Below, piece by piece: positions 24,499 through 32,285 of a stretch of DNA of 64,000 bases; within the stretch, counting starts at the first letter, position 1, and each line of letters starts with the position of its first letter. Source of the stretch: Gordonia gummivorans (GTDB taxonomy: Bacteria > Actinomycetota > Actinomycetes > Mycobacteriales > Mycobacteriaceae); assembly GCF_022513585.1 (NCBI RefSeq), contig NZ_JAKWBF010000010.1:1-64000 (forward strand). Reading direction: 5' to 3'. The position numbers and the translations under genes were made by a program. The notes beneath the pieces are model-generated. The model saw nothing but the letters and a program-made list of their open reading frames with translations, was not told the DNA's origin and did not search any database.

Positions 24499-25625
24499 GC
24501 GAGCACTACCCAGCGTTTGTCGGGCACCGGGTCGGGCGCGGGTGCGGCAAACAGGCGAGGAACGCGGTCGGCCATCCAGAATGCGAACACCGACGACACC
24601 ACCGCGCTGATGATCACCATCGTCAGGGCGTTGGCGCCGGATTGGATCGAACCGGACTGCCACGCGTACAGGCGGAAGACGATCGCCGCGATCGCCGCCG
24701 CGTTGACGATGCCCCACGCCACCCAGAGGCGGATGAGACGGCGACGGATGAGGTCCCGGTCGAGATCGGGCCGTACGTCGGCCGCCTCGGCGATGAGGAG
24801 CCCGCCACCCACGATGTTCACGAGGGGTATGCCGCCGAGCACGATGAGCCACCGTCGGCGCCGCGGGTCCAGCCGGTCTGCCAGACCATACGACTGCTTG
24901 CGCACCTCGATCACCCAGGCCACGAACGCAGCGGTGGCCACGATGAACGACAGGACAGCCAGTACGCCGCACCCGAGGACCAGGACGGTCGAGGTGTCGA
25001 TGAGCCACTTCGGGATCGGCGTCGTCCGGTTCACTGTCAACAGGATGTAGCGCAACAGGTGCACGACCGCCGAGGCCGCAAGGATGCCACCGGTCACCAG
25101 GAGCGCCAGACGCAGTTGCGACTGGGCGTTCTCGACCGGATCGACGGCGTGTTCCTCGGAGACGGGCCGGTCCCGAAGGCCCCACGTCGGCAGGTATGCG
25201 TAGCGCGGGATCGACCGCGGTCCCCGGGGTCGGTGCGGGCGCTGCGGGGGAATCGATTCCGGTGGGCGGCGGGCCACCCAACGCATGTTTGCCGCTCGGT
25301 ACAGCCGCGGGCGGCCACCGGGCCCCCAGGCCGGCCCCGGCCGGCCGTATCCCGCGGGAGCCGGACCCTGGTTGGGGTACCGCCCCGGGTAGGCAGGCGG
25401 CTGCTGGGGTCGAGCGGGCGGGGCTTGGGCGGGTGGGGCTTGGGCGGGTGCGACATGACCGGGTGGGACATGACCGGATGGGGCTTGGCCGGGTCGAGCA
25501 CCGGCCACGGCCAGCGCCTGATGCGCGTCTTCGACGACGGACAGTGGGCCACCGCATCGGGGGCACCGTACACGGCCCGGGCGGTGCGGCGCCTGAATGC
25601 GGCACCGCGGGCAGAGATCGATCAT
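24495..25625 (-). CDS. DUF4328 membrane protein with zinc ribbon (Rv3843c-like)
   Basis: 376 residues from ATG 25625, which overlaps the rhodanese stop (ATGA). The N-terminus has two CPRC knuckles (CPRCRIQ, CPRCGG), a likely zinc ribbon. A Pro/Ala/Gln-rich linker (residues about 40-100) contains short imperfect repeats. About six hydrophobic segments then carry the DUF4328 domain. The linker's repeat-rich DNA (25420-25500) is a site where length could vary. The topology suggests a cytosolic metal-binding head on a membrane body. Function unknown. Confidence 0.82.
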   Translation of the reverse strand: MIDLCPRCRIQAPHRPGRVRCPRCGGPLSVVEDAHQALAVAGARPGQAPSGHVPPGHVAPAQAPPAQAPPARPQQPPAYPGRYPNQGPAPAGYGRPGPAWGPGGRPRLYRAANMRWVARRPPESIPPQRPHRPRGPRSIPRYAYLPTWGLRDRPVSEEHAVDPVENAQSQLRLALLVTGGILAASAVVHLLRYILLTVNRTTPIPKWLIDTSTVLVLGCGVLAVLSFIVATAAFVAWVIEVRKQSYGLADRLDPRRRRWLIVLGGIPLVNIVGGGLLIAEAADVRPDLDRDLIRRRLIRLWVAWGIVNAAAIAAIVFRLYAWQSGSIQSGANALTMVIISAVVSSVFAFWMADRVPRLFAAPAPDPVPDKRWVVLA

Positions 25626-25969
25626 CCGCGATCGTCGTTCCCGGCCGGGCCACCCACCTCGACCGGACGTCCCTGCTGCACCCAGGCGAGCATGCCGCCT
25701 TCCACGCAGGACCCTTCGTAGCCGACCTGAGCCAGGTACTGCAGCACCCGCATCGACCGGCCGCTGGAATGGCAGACCACGAAGAGTTCCGCGTCGAGGT
25801 CGATCTCTTCGAGTCGGGAGGGGACATCGCCCATCGGGATGTGCACCGCGCCACGGATGTGTCCGTTTGCCCACTCATCGTCCTCGCGGACGTCGAGCAT
25901 CACCACGTCGGCAACTCCGCTGAAGTCGTCCGGGAGTTCGTTGACCGCAACCGATGCAATGTCGCCCAT
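25622..25969 (-). CDS. Rhodanese-domain sulfurtransferase
   Basis: 115 residues from ATG 25969 (an in-frame ATG at 25984 is possible). A single rhodanese domain: LDVREDDEWANGHI (conserved Asp/Arg entry), active-site loop VVCHSSGRS with Cys near residue 66, and GGMLAW near the end. It would carry a persulfide for sulfur transfer or act in thiol homeostasis. It is first in an overlapping chain with the DUF4328 and glpQ genes (ATGA and GTGA junctions), implying one transcript. Confidence 0.88.
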   Translation of the reverse strand: MGDIASVAVNELPDDFSGVADVVMLDVREDDEWANGHIRGAVHIPMGDVPSRLEEIDLDAELFVVCHSSGRSMRVLQYLAQVGYEGSCVEGGMLAWVQQGRPVEVGGPAGNDDRG

Positions 25970-26052
25970 GCTCACGCATTCCATGGTGGCACAGCGAGCT
26001 CCCGACGCGGACCACACCGTCCGAACAGCCGACTATGTGGACCATCATACTT

Positions 26053-26269
26053 CTATCCACATGTGAACGATCGACGCCGCTCAGAACAATCAACCCTGAC
26101 GGTCAACCTGTGGATGAGACTGTGGAAACTGTGGAAACATGCTGGCCAACGCCATCTGCTATGTGACGGGCGTCACTACAAAAGTGCAGCCTGCGCACAC
26201 AAAATTCACATGAGTGCATGGATCTGTCGGGTCTCGCAGAATCTTCCCGTTGAGAAAGCCTGTGGATAA
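26053..26269. promoter_or_regulatory. Cluster of DnaA-box-like 9-mers in a gene-free 270-bp region
   Basis: TGTGGATAA (26261-26269) is a perfect inverse DnaA box. One-mismatch relatives are at 26053-26061 (CTATCCACA) and 26109-26117 (TGTGGATGA). TGTGGAAAC occurs twice back to back (26121-26129 and 26130-26138). The 26018-26288 gap is more AT-rich than its surroundings and holds no gene. dnaA, dnaN and other origin genes are absent, so this is not evidently oriC. Confidence 0.45.
26162..26177. promoter_or_regulatory. CRP/GlxR-type binding site
   Basis: TGTGA, 6 bp, TCACT, with an inner perfect palindrome (GTGACG, GG, CGTCAC). It matches the TGTGA-N6-TCACA consensus of CRP-family regulators. 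It lies upstream of the rhodanese operon. Confidence 0.45.
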
Positions 26270-26288
26270 ACCTGGGGAAAATTGCGCT

Positions 26289-27182
26289 TCAGAGCCGAGT
26301 CGAGTATGTGGTTCGCAGCGTCTGGGCCCGGTCCACGGCGGCCAGTACACCGGTCGTGATGCTTTCTGCCAGCACCGTGAGCACGCTGTCCACCGACCCG
26401 CCTCCGCTCATCGACATCTGCCCGCCGATCACTCGGGCGAGCAACGGCTTGGGCGCCTCGACGACGGTGATCTCGGCATCCGGGTAACGCTCGGCGATCA
26501 CCGACCGCATCACACCGATGCCGTCCACGAGGCCCACCTCGGCCGCGTTGGCGCCCACCCAGACATCTCCACTGAACAGCTCGTCGTCGGGCCCGTTGAG
26601 CTTCTTGCCGCGGCGCTGCCGTACCCAGGTGATGAACGACTCGTGGAGCTGTCGCTGCAGTCCCTTGAGCCACTCCACATCCTCGGCCGTCTCCGGCGAG
26701 AAGGTGTCGAGCCGGGCCTTGTTGTCGCCCGAGGTGTAGAGCCGACGCTCCACACCGAACCGCGACAACACGTCCGCGAGTCCGAATCCCGAGGACACGA
26801 CACCGATCGATCCGACGATGGAGGTGTGGGCGGCGATGATCTCGTCGGCGGCGCAGGCGATCCAGTACCCGCCCGAGGCCGCGATGTCCTCGCGGAACGC
26901 CAGGACCGGCACACCCTTCTCCGAGGCGAGCTGCCGGATCCGCTCGGCGATGTACTCCGACTGTGCCGGTGAGCCACCCGGCGAGTTGATCACCACGACG
27001 ACGGCCTTGAGCCGTTCGGTCGCGAATGCGCGCTTGAGGATCGGTTCCACCGTGTCGGTGGTGAGGCCGGGTCGTCCGACCGGCGACGCGCCGATCGGGC
27101 CGTCGAGGCGCACCACCGCGACCTGCTCGGTGTGCGACTTCGAGAGCTTTTTGCCCAGCTTGCCCAGGACTCCTGCGTTCAT
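26289..27182 (-). CDS. sppA: Signal peptide peptidase SppA (S49 family, short form)
   Basis: 297 residues from the leaderless ATG 27182. The S49 core has VVINSPGGSPAQSEYI (substrate-binding strand), the nucleophile in TSIVGSIGVV and a likely general-base Lys in SGDNKARLD. This is the single-domain form, shorter than E. coli SppA. No N-terminal membrane helix is evident, unusual for an enzyme thought to clear signal peptides at the membrane, so it may bind the membrane peripherally. The frame extends upstream to 27359 without homology. Confidence 0.88.
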   Translation of the reverse strand: MNAGVLGKLGKKLSKSHTEQVAVVRLDGPIGASPVGRPGLTTDTVEPILKRAFATERLKAVVVVINSPGGSPAQSEYIAERIRQLASEKGVPVLAFREDIAASGGYWIACAADEIIAAHTSIVGSIGVVSSGFGLADVLSRFGVERRLYTSGDNKARLDTFSPETAEDVEWLKGLQRQLHESFITWVRQRRGKKLNGPDDELFSGDVWVGANAAEVGLVDGIGVMRSVIAERYPDAEITVVEAPKPLLARVIGGQMSMSGGGSVDSVLTVLAESITTGVLAAVDRAQTLRTTYSTRL

Positions 27183-27189
27183 TGCGTCG

Positions 27190-27195
27190 AGTCTA
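27190..27195 (-). promoter_or_regulatory. -10 element, leaderless start of sppA
   Basis: TAGACT on the minus strand, 7 nt before ATG 27182. Confidence 0.5.
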
Positions 27196-27230
27196 GGGCG
27201 TGCACAGCCGGGTCCGCGTATCCGCCGACC

Positions 27231-27236
27231 TACACT
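27231..27236 (+). promoter_or_regulatory. -10 element, leaderless start of VOC gene
   Basis: TACACT, 6 nt before ATG 27243. Together with the sppA element it forms a compact divergent promoter region of 60 bp. Confidence 0.5.
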
Positions 27237-27242
27237 TTGCGC

Positions 27243-28004
27243 ATGCAGGTGCGGTGGCTGAGCGCATTCCTCGATTTCCCGGCCGAACAGTTCGGTCCGG
27301 AGGTCACGTTCTGGCGGGCCATCGCGGGCAGCACCGTGTCGCCGCCGCGGGGTGAGCACCGCGAGTTCGCCTCACTCGAACCGTTCTTCGGCGATCCCCA
27401 CCTGCGCGTGCAACGCATCGACGACGGTCCGGGTGGCGTCCACCTCGACATCCACACCGACGATCCACGCACTGCCGCAACCGAAGCCCTTGCCCTCGGC
27501 GCCACGTCGGTGGCCGACCATGGCAAGTACCTCACCTTGGCCTCGCCCGGCGGGATGGTGTTCTGCCTCGTGCCGTGGGAGGGCGAAGCACGCAAGTCAC
27601 GGCCGATCCGGTGGCCGGGTGACGCGATCAGCATCATCGACCAGGTGTGCATCGACTGCCCGCGGGATCTCTTCGACGCGGAGGTGCTGTTCTGGTCACA
27701 GATCACCGGTGCCGCCACCAAGGCGACCAGCAGACCCGAGCTCGTTGCGCTGCGCCGTGACCCCAAGCTCACGCTGGGCATCCTGCTTCAACGGCTCGAC
27801 GAGCCGGCCCGCGACGCGCAGGGCGTGCCCACGCGCACTCGTGCCCACCTCGACGTCGCCACCAATTCGGTGGCCGATGAGGTGGCCCGCCACGAGGATT
27901 GGGGCGCCCGGGTGATCGTCGCCCACGACCGGTGGACCGTGATGGCCGACCCGGTGGGTCGCCGCTACTGCATCACCAGCCGGAACCCGCGGACCGGCAG
28001 TTAG
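27243..28004 (+). CDS. Two-domain VOC (glyoxalase-like) protein
   Basis: 253 residues with two vicinal-oxygen-chelate repeats, at about 1-120 and 125-253. Each has the FW...G and final strand ending in GMVFCLVPW or PVGRRYCITSR. Metal-ligand positions are not all clear, so it could be a non-enzymatic binder (antibiotic or metabolite) as well as a lyase, dioxygenase or isomerase. Divergent from sppA. Its stop codon overlaps the stop of the AlkZ-like gene on the other strand by two bases. Confidence 0.8.
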   Translation: MQVRWLSAFLDFPAEQFGPEVTFWRAIAGSTVSPPRGEHREFASLEPFFGDPHLRVQRIDDGPGGVHLDIHTDDPRTAATEALALGATSVADHGKYLTLASPGGMVFCLVPWEGEARKSRPIRWPGDAISIIDQVCIDCPRDLFDAEVLFWSQITGAATKATSRPELVALRRDPKLTLGILLQRLDEPARDAQGVPTRTRAHLDVATNSVADEVARHEDWGARVIVAHDRWTVMADPVGRRYCITSRNPRTGS

Positions 28005-29071
28005 CCGACGAAAGTCTCCACCCGATCGACCTCCGCATCGACATCCCGTCGTGCCTTCGCCGACACCTCGCGCAAGTACTCCACGCCCACCGTGCCGTCG
28101 TTCCGGACGCGCCAGGTGCCGGCCAGAAAACCGTCGACGAGAACGAAGCCCGGCGATGCGCCGTTGGCGGTGACCGTGCGCCGATAGACTTCCTCGTCGG
28201 CGATGCGTCGTCGATCTGCTTGTGCGACAAGGACATTGTCGAAGGGTGCGACCAGACGCGGCGGCACCGGGCCGTCGTCGACGATGTCGAGACCCTCGAG
28301 GTCGTAGAGGTCCTCGCCGTCGGGGCCGCTGAGCCGCGCGAGCTCCCAATCGGCCTCCATCGCCACCACGAGTGGTCGCAGCCCAGTGAGTCCGCACCAC
28401 GTCTGGATGCCCTGCACGGTCGCCGGCCCGAAACCCCGCAGGTAGAGCCGGATCAGATCCTTACGGGCCTCGTCGCCCGCGATCGCGGGTTCGCCGGGTC
28501 CGACCCAGTCGTCGAAGCGCTGGTAGGTCACCGCCTGCTTCCCACGGAACAGCCCGCGCGGCGGCACCTGCACCAGCGGCAGCCCGCATCGTGCGATGGC
28601 GGTCAGCACCGTTGGCTGCTCGTCGGGGTGCCGAGTCGCGAGGGCTGCACCAAGTTCGGCACCGCGCAATTCCCGGCCGGCCAACAGCTCGTCGGCGTCG
28701 GCGAGGACCTGCTCGGCCGTCGCAGTGACCAGCTTCGACGCGTGGTTGCGGCGGAGTTCGGCGTCGAGCACCGGCTGGGCGAGGGGTCGGATCCACCGCG
28801 CGTCCTCGGCGTCGACGACGAACAGCGTCGACCTCAGCAAGGCGATGCGCACCACCTCGCGTTCGGTGAGCAGGTCGTCGAGTTCGCTCGAATCGAATCC
28901 CTCGATCCGCGACAGCAATCCGAAGAACGGCGCACTTGGATCCTGGGCCTGCAGTCCGACGCATCGGTCGAGGATCTCGATGGCGTCTTCCTCGACGCGT
29001 TCGAGCAGGTGCTGACGATGCAGCAGCGTGCGATTCCATTGCCGCCGCGAAATCTGTTCGGTCACCGGCAC
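28001..29071 (-). CDS. Winged-helix DNA-binding / AlkZ-like DNA glycosylase-family protein
   Basis: 356 residues from GTG 29071, which abuts the msrA stop codon. It belongs to the HTH_42 family: LLHRQHLLERV, then GLQAQDPSAPFFGL, which contains the QxQ-type motif of AlkZ glycosylases. A middle QRFDDWVGPG and a LVAPFDNVLVAQADRRRI block follow. AlkZ and YcaQ unhook DNA interstrand crosslinks, while many actinobacterial relatives are uncharacterised. A DNA-repair role is the best guess from the motif, but specificity is open. Confidence 0.8.
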   Translation of the reverse strand: MPVTEQISRRQWNRTLLHRQHLLERVEEDAIEILDRCVGLQAQDPSAPFFGLLSRIEGFDSSELDDLLTEREVVRIALLRSTLFVVDAEDARWIRPLAQPVLDAELRRNHASKLVTATAEQVLADADELLAGRELRGAELGAALATRHPDEQPTVLTAIARCGLPLVQVPPRGLFRGKQAVTYQRFDDWVGPGEPAIAGDEARKDLIRLYLRGFGPATVQGIQTWCGLTGLRPLVVAMEADWELARLSGPDGEDLYDLEGLDIVDDGPVPPRLVAPFDNVLVAQADRRRIADEEVYRRTVTANGASPGFVLVDGFLAGTWRVRNDGTVGVEYLREVSAKARRDVDAEVDRVETFVG

Positions 29072-29770
29072 TTACGCGGGGTAGTGGATTCCGGTCGCCG
29101 CGTGGCAGCGATAGCCGTGCGGGTTCTTCGCCAGGTATTGCTGGTGGTAGTCCTCGGCGTAGTAGAAGTGCCCGTCACCGGCCTTGGCGAGCGGAGCGAT
29201 CTCGGTCGCGATCTTGCCGAGGCCTGCCTCGGCAAGCGCTGTCGCGAATTTCTCCGCGGTGCCGCGCGCCAGCTCGGCGTCGGCCTCGGTGAGCGTGAAG
29301 ATCGCCGACCGGTACTGCGTGCCGACGTCGTTGCCCTGTCGCATCACCTGGGTCGGGTCGTGGGTCTCCCAGAAGGTCTTGAGGATGCCCTCGAGGTCGA
29401 TCTCAGCGGGATTGAAGACGACGAGCGCGGATTCGGTGTGTCCGGTGCGGGCCGAACAGACCTCTTCGTATGTGGGGTTGGGGGTGTACCCGCCCGCATA
29501 GCCGACCGCGGTCGTGTACACGCCGGGGACCTGCCAGAAGATCTCCTCGACGCCCCAGAAGCACCCGCCCGCGAGGATCACCGCTTGGTAGCCGTCGAAG
29601 CGACCGACACCGCCGCAGTTCTCATCCGGTGTTCCGCGCATCGGATGATGCAGGACGATGTTCTCCGAGGCGAGCGGTTGCGCGATCTCGCGTCCGGCCA
29701 GGGCGGCGTCGGCTGCGACGAGTTCCTGCTTGTGTGCGCGTCCGGATAACAGCTGGTCAAGCCACGACAT
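29072..29770 (-). CDS. msrA: Peptide methionine sulfoxide reductase A
   Basis: 232 residues. The catalytic GGCFWG motif lies near residue 69, preceded by a family-typical extra N-terminus (about 60 residues), and the usual GYAGG, TGHTE and DPTQ blocks follow. It reduces Met-S-sulfoxide using thioredoxin. The C-terminal YRCH Cys is a candidate resolving residue. Leaderless start at ATG 29770. The downstream DNA-repair-like gene begins at the next base after its stop, so the two are expressed together, consistent with oxidative-stress repair. Confidence 0.94.
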   Translation of the reverse strand: MSWLDQLLSGRAHKQELVAADAALAGREIAQPLASENIVLHHPMRGTPDENCGGVGRFDGYQAVILAGGCFWGVEEIFWQVPGVYTTAVGYAGGYTPNPTYEEVCSARTGHTESALVVFNPAEIDLEGILKTFWETHDPTQVMRQGNDVGTQYRSAIFTLTEADAELARGTAEKFATALAEAGLGKIATEIAPLAKAGDGHFYYAEDYHQQYLAKNPHGYRCHAATGIHYPA

Positions 29771-29776
29771 GCGCCA

Positions 29777-29782
29777 AGTCTA
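29777..29782 (-). promoter_or_regulatory. -10 element, leaderless start of msrA
   Basis: TAGACT on the minus strand, 6 nt before ATG 29770; the same hexamer as used by sppA. Confidence 0.5.
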
Positions 29783-29803
29783 CGCGGAGCCCCGATCGCC
29801 GGG

Positions 29804-29832
29804 TTGAGTCGATTGACCGACTCTGTTTTAAT
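29804..29832 (+). promoter_or_regulatory. Promoter with internal palindrome, before small membrane protein
   Basis: TTGAGT (29804-29809), 17-bp spacer, TTTAAT (29827-29832). A perfect palindrome with arms GAGTCG and CGACTC (29806-29823) fills the space between the two hexamers and is a likely operator. Confidence 0.5.
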
Positions 29833-29847
29833 GGCGTCCATCACATC

Positions 29848-29863
29848 TGTGACGGGGCTCACG
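29848..29863. promoter_or_regulatory. CRP/GlxR-type binding site
   Basis: TGTGA, 6 bp, TCACG. It lies about 10 bp after the predicted transcription start, where a CRP-family protein would repress. Confidence 0.4.
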
Positions 29864-29901
29864 CAGTTCGTCCCGCCCACAAGGCAGTGCGGAAGGTGAC
29901 G

Positions 29902-30057
29902 ATGGCGACTCACGCAAGCGGCGATCTCCGTGGCGCTCTCCGACCGTCGCGTCCGGCCGTTCCGCGTGCCGCCTACAACGTCGGTGCCCGTTGTCGCACC
30001 ACGGCGCTGAGCATCGCCGCCCTTCTGGTTCTGTTCGTCGTGCTCGTCCTCATCTGA
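29902..30057 (+). CDS. Small single-pass membrane protein (51 aa)
   Basis: Begins at ATG 29902 with a good ribosome site (GGAAGG, 29891-29896). The N-terminal 33 residues are basic (several Arg, no acidic residue after Asp8) and the last 17 form a hydrophobic helix (ALSIAALLVLFVVLVLI) that ends the protein, so it should be tail-anchored with the basic part in the cytosol. A promoter, palindrome and CRP-like site lie directly upstream, which supports a real, regulated gene. It precedes sodA by 224 bp. No family recognised. Confidence 0.62.
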   Translation: MATHASGDLRGALRPSRPAVPRAAYNVGARCRTTALSIAALLVLFVVLVLI

Positions 30058-30281
30058 GTCCGATCACCGAGTCCAATCACCAAGGCCGACAACATATTTC
30101 CGTAGAATCTCGTCGGCCGATCGGGTTCGTGTAGTTCAACCCCACTTGAAGTCTTTTTCGCCCGTTTGTTGCAATCCCCCATGCTCTGCGGAAGGGTGGA
30201 AGTGCCCGCGCGGCCAGGGACGACACCGTCGAAGACCGCGCGTGAACAGTGAGAACGAGCGTCACCTCAGAGAGGAATACC

Positions 30282-30911
30282 GTGGCTGAATACACCTTGC
30301 CGGATCTCCCTTACGACTATGGAGCCCTCGAGCCCCACATCTCTGGCAAGATCATGGAGCTCCATCACGACAAGCACCACGCGACGTATGTGAAGGGCGC
30401 CAACGACACCCTCGAGAAGCTGGCCGTCGCGCGCGACGACGAGTCGATCGCCGGCAAGGTCTACGGCCTCTCGGCAACGTTGTCGTTCCACCTCGGTGGG
30501 CACACCAACCACTCCATTTTCTGGAAGAACCTGTCGCCCAACGGCGGCGGTGAGCCCGACGGTGCTCTCGCAACCGCGATCACCGAGCAGTTCGGTGGTT
30601 TCGACAAGTTCAAGGCCCACTTCACCGCGGCCGCGACCACCCTGCAGGGGTCGGGCTGGGCCATCCTGGGCTACGACACCATCGGCGGCAACCTGGTGAT
30701 CCTGCAGCTCACCGACCAGAGCGGCAACATCCCGGCGGCGATCATCCCGGTCGTCATGCTGGACATGTGGGAGCACGCCTTCTACCTCGACTACCAGAAC
30801 GTGAAGCCGGATTACGTCAAGGCCTGGTGGAACGTGGTCAACTGGGCCGACGCGGGCGAGCGCTACGCCACCGCGACGAGCCAGGGGCCGGGACTCGTCG
30901 TCTCCGCCTGA
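30282..30911 (+). CDS. sodA: Superoxide dismutase (Mn/Fe family)
   Basis: 209 residues from GTG 30282, with GAGAGGAA upstream. It dismutates superoxide. Metal ligands are His28, His77, Asp161 and His165 ([22 protein letters not shown]). The residue that is His145 in the iron enzyme of M. tuberculosis is Gln146 here (DQSGN), a substitution linked to manganese use, so this is probably a Mn enzyme. No signal peptide is present, though mycobacterial SodA is still exported. A strong terminator follows at 30927. Confidence 0.95.
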   Translation: MAEYTLPDLPYDYGALEPHISGKIMELHHDKHHATYVKGANDTLEKLAVARDDESIAGKVYGLSATLSFHLGGHTNHSIFWKNLSPNGGGEPDGALATAITEQFGGFDKFKAHFTAAATTLQGSGWAILGYDTIGGNLVILQLTDQSGNIPAAIIPVVMLDMWEHAFYLDYQNVKPDYVKAWWNVVNWADAGERYATATSQGPGLVVSA

Positions 30912-30926
30912 CCTGGTCTACACCTG

Positions 30927-30970
30927 AAACTCCCACTTACACACGAGATCTCATGTGTAAGTGGGAGTTT
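30927..30970. terminator. Bidirectional terminator between sodA and ltrA-like gene
   Basis: A perfect 17-bp stem (30927-30943 with 30954-30970) and a 10-nt loop, followed on the plus strand by TGTGTGTG rather than a long U tract. The stop codon of the minus-strand LtrA gene (30951-30953) lies in the loop, so the last codons of that gene form half of the stem. Confidence 0.85.
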
Positions 30971-32162
30971 TGTGTGTGCCCTCGTCGTCGGGCTCGGGAT
31001 TCTGGGCGGCATGTAGCGCGGCCAGGCCGACCATCGCGTACATGGGGACCAGGACGAGCAGCGAGACGATCCAGAGTTGAAGGTCTGCGACGTCGGCGAT
31101 CACCGCGATGGCCACCAGGACCGCCAGATTGATGGCTACGACGAGCCCTTCGAAACGGTCGATGCCGCCGGTCGAGTACACGAACAACGCGAGGCCCACC
31201 AGGAAGATCGCCGGGCCGCCCGCAATGGCCACGGCGGTTCCGGTGATGGCGTGCTCGTGCGGATGGGCGATCATCAACTCGGTGCCGACGGCAGCGACGA
31301 TCACGCCGCCCACCAAGATCGCATGCGAGTAGGCGTAGGCACCTCGGGCGACGGCGGCGGGATTGCTCGAATCCGCGAGTCGCTCCTCGGCGATATCGGC
31401 GTGCCGGGCGAAGTACAGCCACCAGAACGAGACGGTGAGCGCGAAGCCGACGACGAACGACACGTAGGCGATCGTGGTGGCGGGCACCTCCGAGAACTCG
31501 CGTCCCACCGACAGCACCGTCTCGCCGAGCGCGATGATGAAGATCAGCCGATTGCGCTCCACCAGGTGGCCCGACGACAGCGTCCAGGATTCCATCGGCG
31601 TCGAACCCAAGCCGGGAACCCACAGATCGACCATGGGTCCGGCGACGTCGATCCCCAGTGCGACCGCCCAGATGAGTAGCCGGAGCTTCGCGTCGTCGAC
31701 GAAGGCGCCGGTGATCCACACGGCGCCGGCCACCGTCGACCACACCCCGAGGTTGACGTAATTACGGCCAATGGGGTCCCCGCGCAACGAGATTGCCATG
31801 AACAGTGGGCGCAGGATCTGCATCGCCGCGACCGCCACCGCGAACTGCATGCCGCGCTCGTCGAAGGCCTCCGGGATGGCGCTCGACATGATGAGCCCCA
31901 GACCCATCAGGATCACCAGCAGCACCCGCACGGGCAGGCGGTCGGGGTCGATCCAGTTGGTCGCCCACGTGGTGTAGTTCCACACCCACCACACCGCGCC
32001 GAACAGCACCAGCGTCTGGAGCGCGCCCTCCCAGGTGAGGTGATGCGCGAGGAGCGCCGCGAGCTGGGTGATGGCGAAGACGTAGACGAGGTCGAAGAAC
32101 AGTTCCATCGTCGTGACCTCGGGCGCTCGGTCCCGGGCCCGACGAACGTACTTCGTCAGCAT
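30951..32162 (-). CDS. Low-temperature-requirement A (LtrA) family membrane protein
   Basis: 403 residues with about ten to twelve hydrophobic segments. The LtrA family signature is seen at the start (TTMELFFDLVYVFAITQLA) and in the middle (HLVERNRLIFIIALGETVL). The family is named for a Listeria cold-growth locus; the biochemical role is unknown. The N-terminal 15 residues are very basic and cytosolic. The 3' end is embedded in the terminator hairpin. GAGG precedes the start. Separate from sodA in function as far as can be told. Confidence 0.88.
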   Translation of the reverse strand: MLTKYVRRARDRAPEVTTMELFFDLVYVFAITQLAALLAHHLTWEGALQTLVLFGAVWWVWNYTTWATNWIDPDRLPVRVLLVILMGLGLIMSSAIPEAFDERGMQFAVAVAAMQILRPLFMAISLRGDPIGRNYVNLGVWSTVAGAVWITGAFVDDAKLRLLIWAVALGIDVAGPMVDLWVPGLGSTPMESWTLSSGHLVERNRLIFIIALGETVLSVGREFSEVPATTIAYVSFVVGFALTVSFWWLYFARHADIAEERLADSSNPAAVARGAYAYSHAILVGGVIVAAVGTELMIAHPHEHAITGTAVAIAGGPAIFLVGLALFVYSTGGIDRFEGLVVAINLAVLVAIAVIADVADLQLWIVSLLVLVPMYAMVGLAALHAAQNPEPDDEGTHKTPTYT

Positions 32163-32236
32163 GACGCACCTCGTCTCGATAGTGAACGACGTTCCTACCG
32201 TAGAGGACCGAGTGCAGGGACGGACATATCCGACCT

Positions 32237-32251
32237 GTCGGCCAGGCCGAC
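32237..32251. terminator. Possible terminator after ecfT-like gene
   Basis: GTCGGCC and GGCCGAC around a single base, 35 bp after the stop of the EcfT gene on the minus strand. It is short and lacks a U tract, so evidence is weak. The remaining 32163-32285 sequence shows no gene. Confidence 0.3.
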
Positions 32252-32285
32252 GGTCGTGAGGCCCGCACTCAGGGCGCGGATGGGA

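Noticed and set aside
26018-26288. Chromosomal origin oriC
   Set aside because: DnaA-box-like sites are present but dnaA, dnaN, rpmH and the usual origin gene order are missing. Kept as a DnaA-box cluster only.
30058-30281. A further small gene between the 51-aa protein and sodA
   Set aside because: No frame has a ribosome site and gene-like composition; treated as sodA leader.
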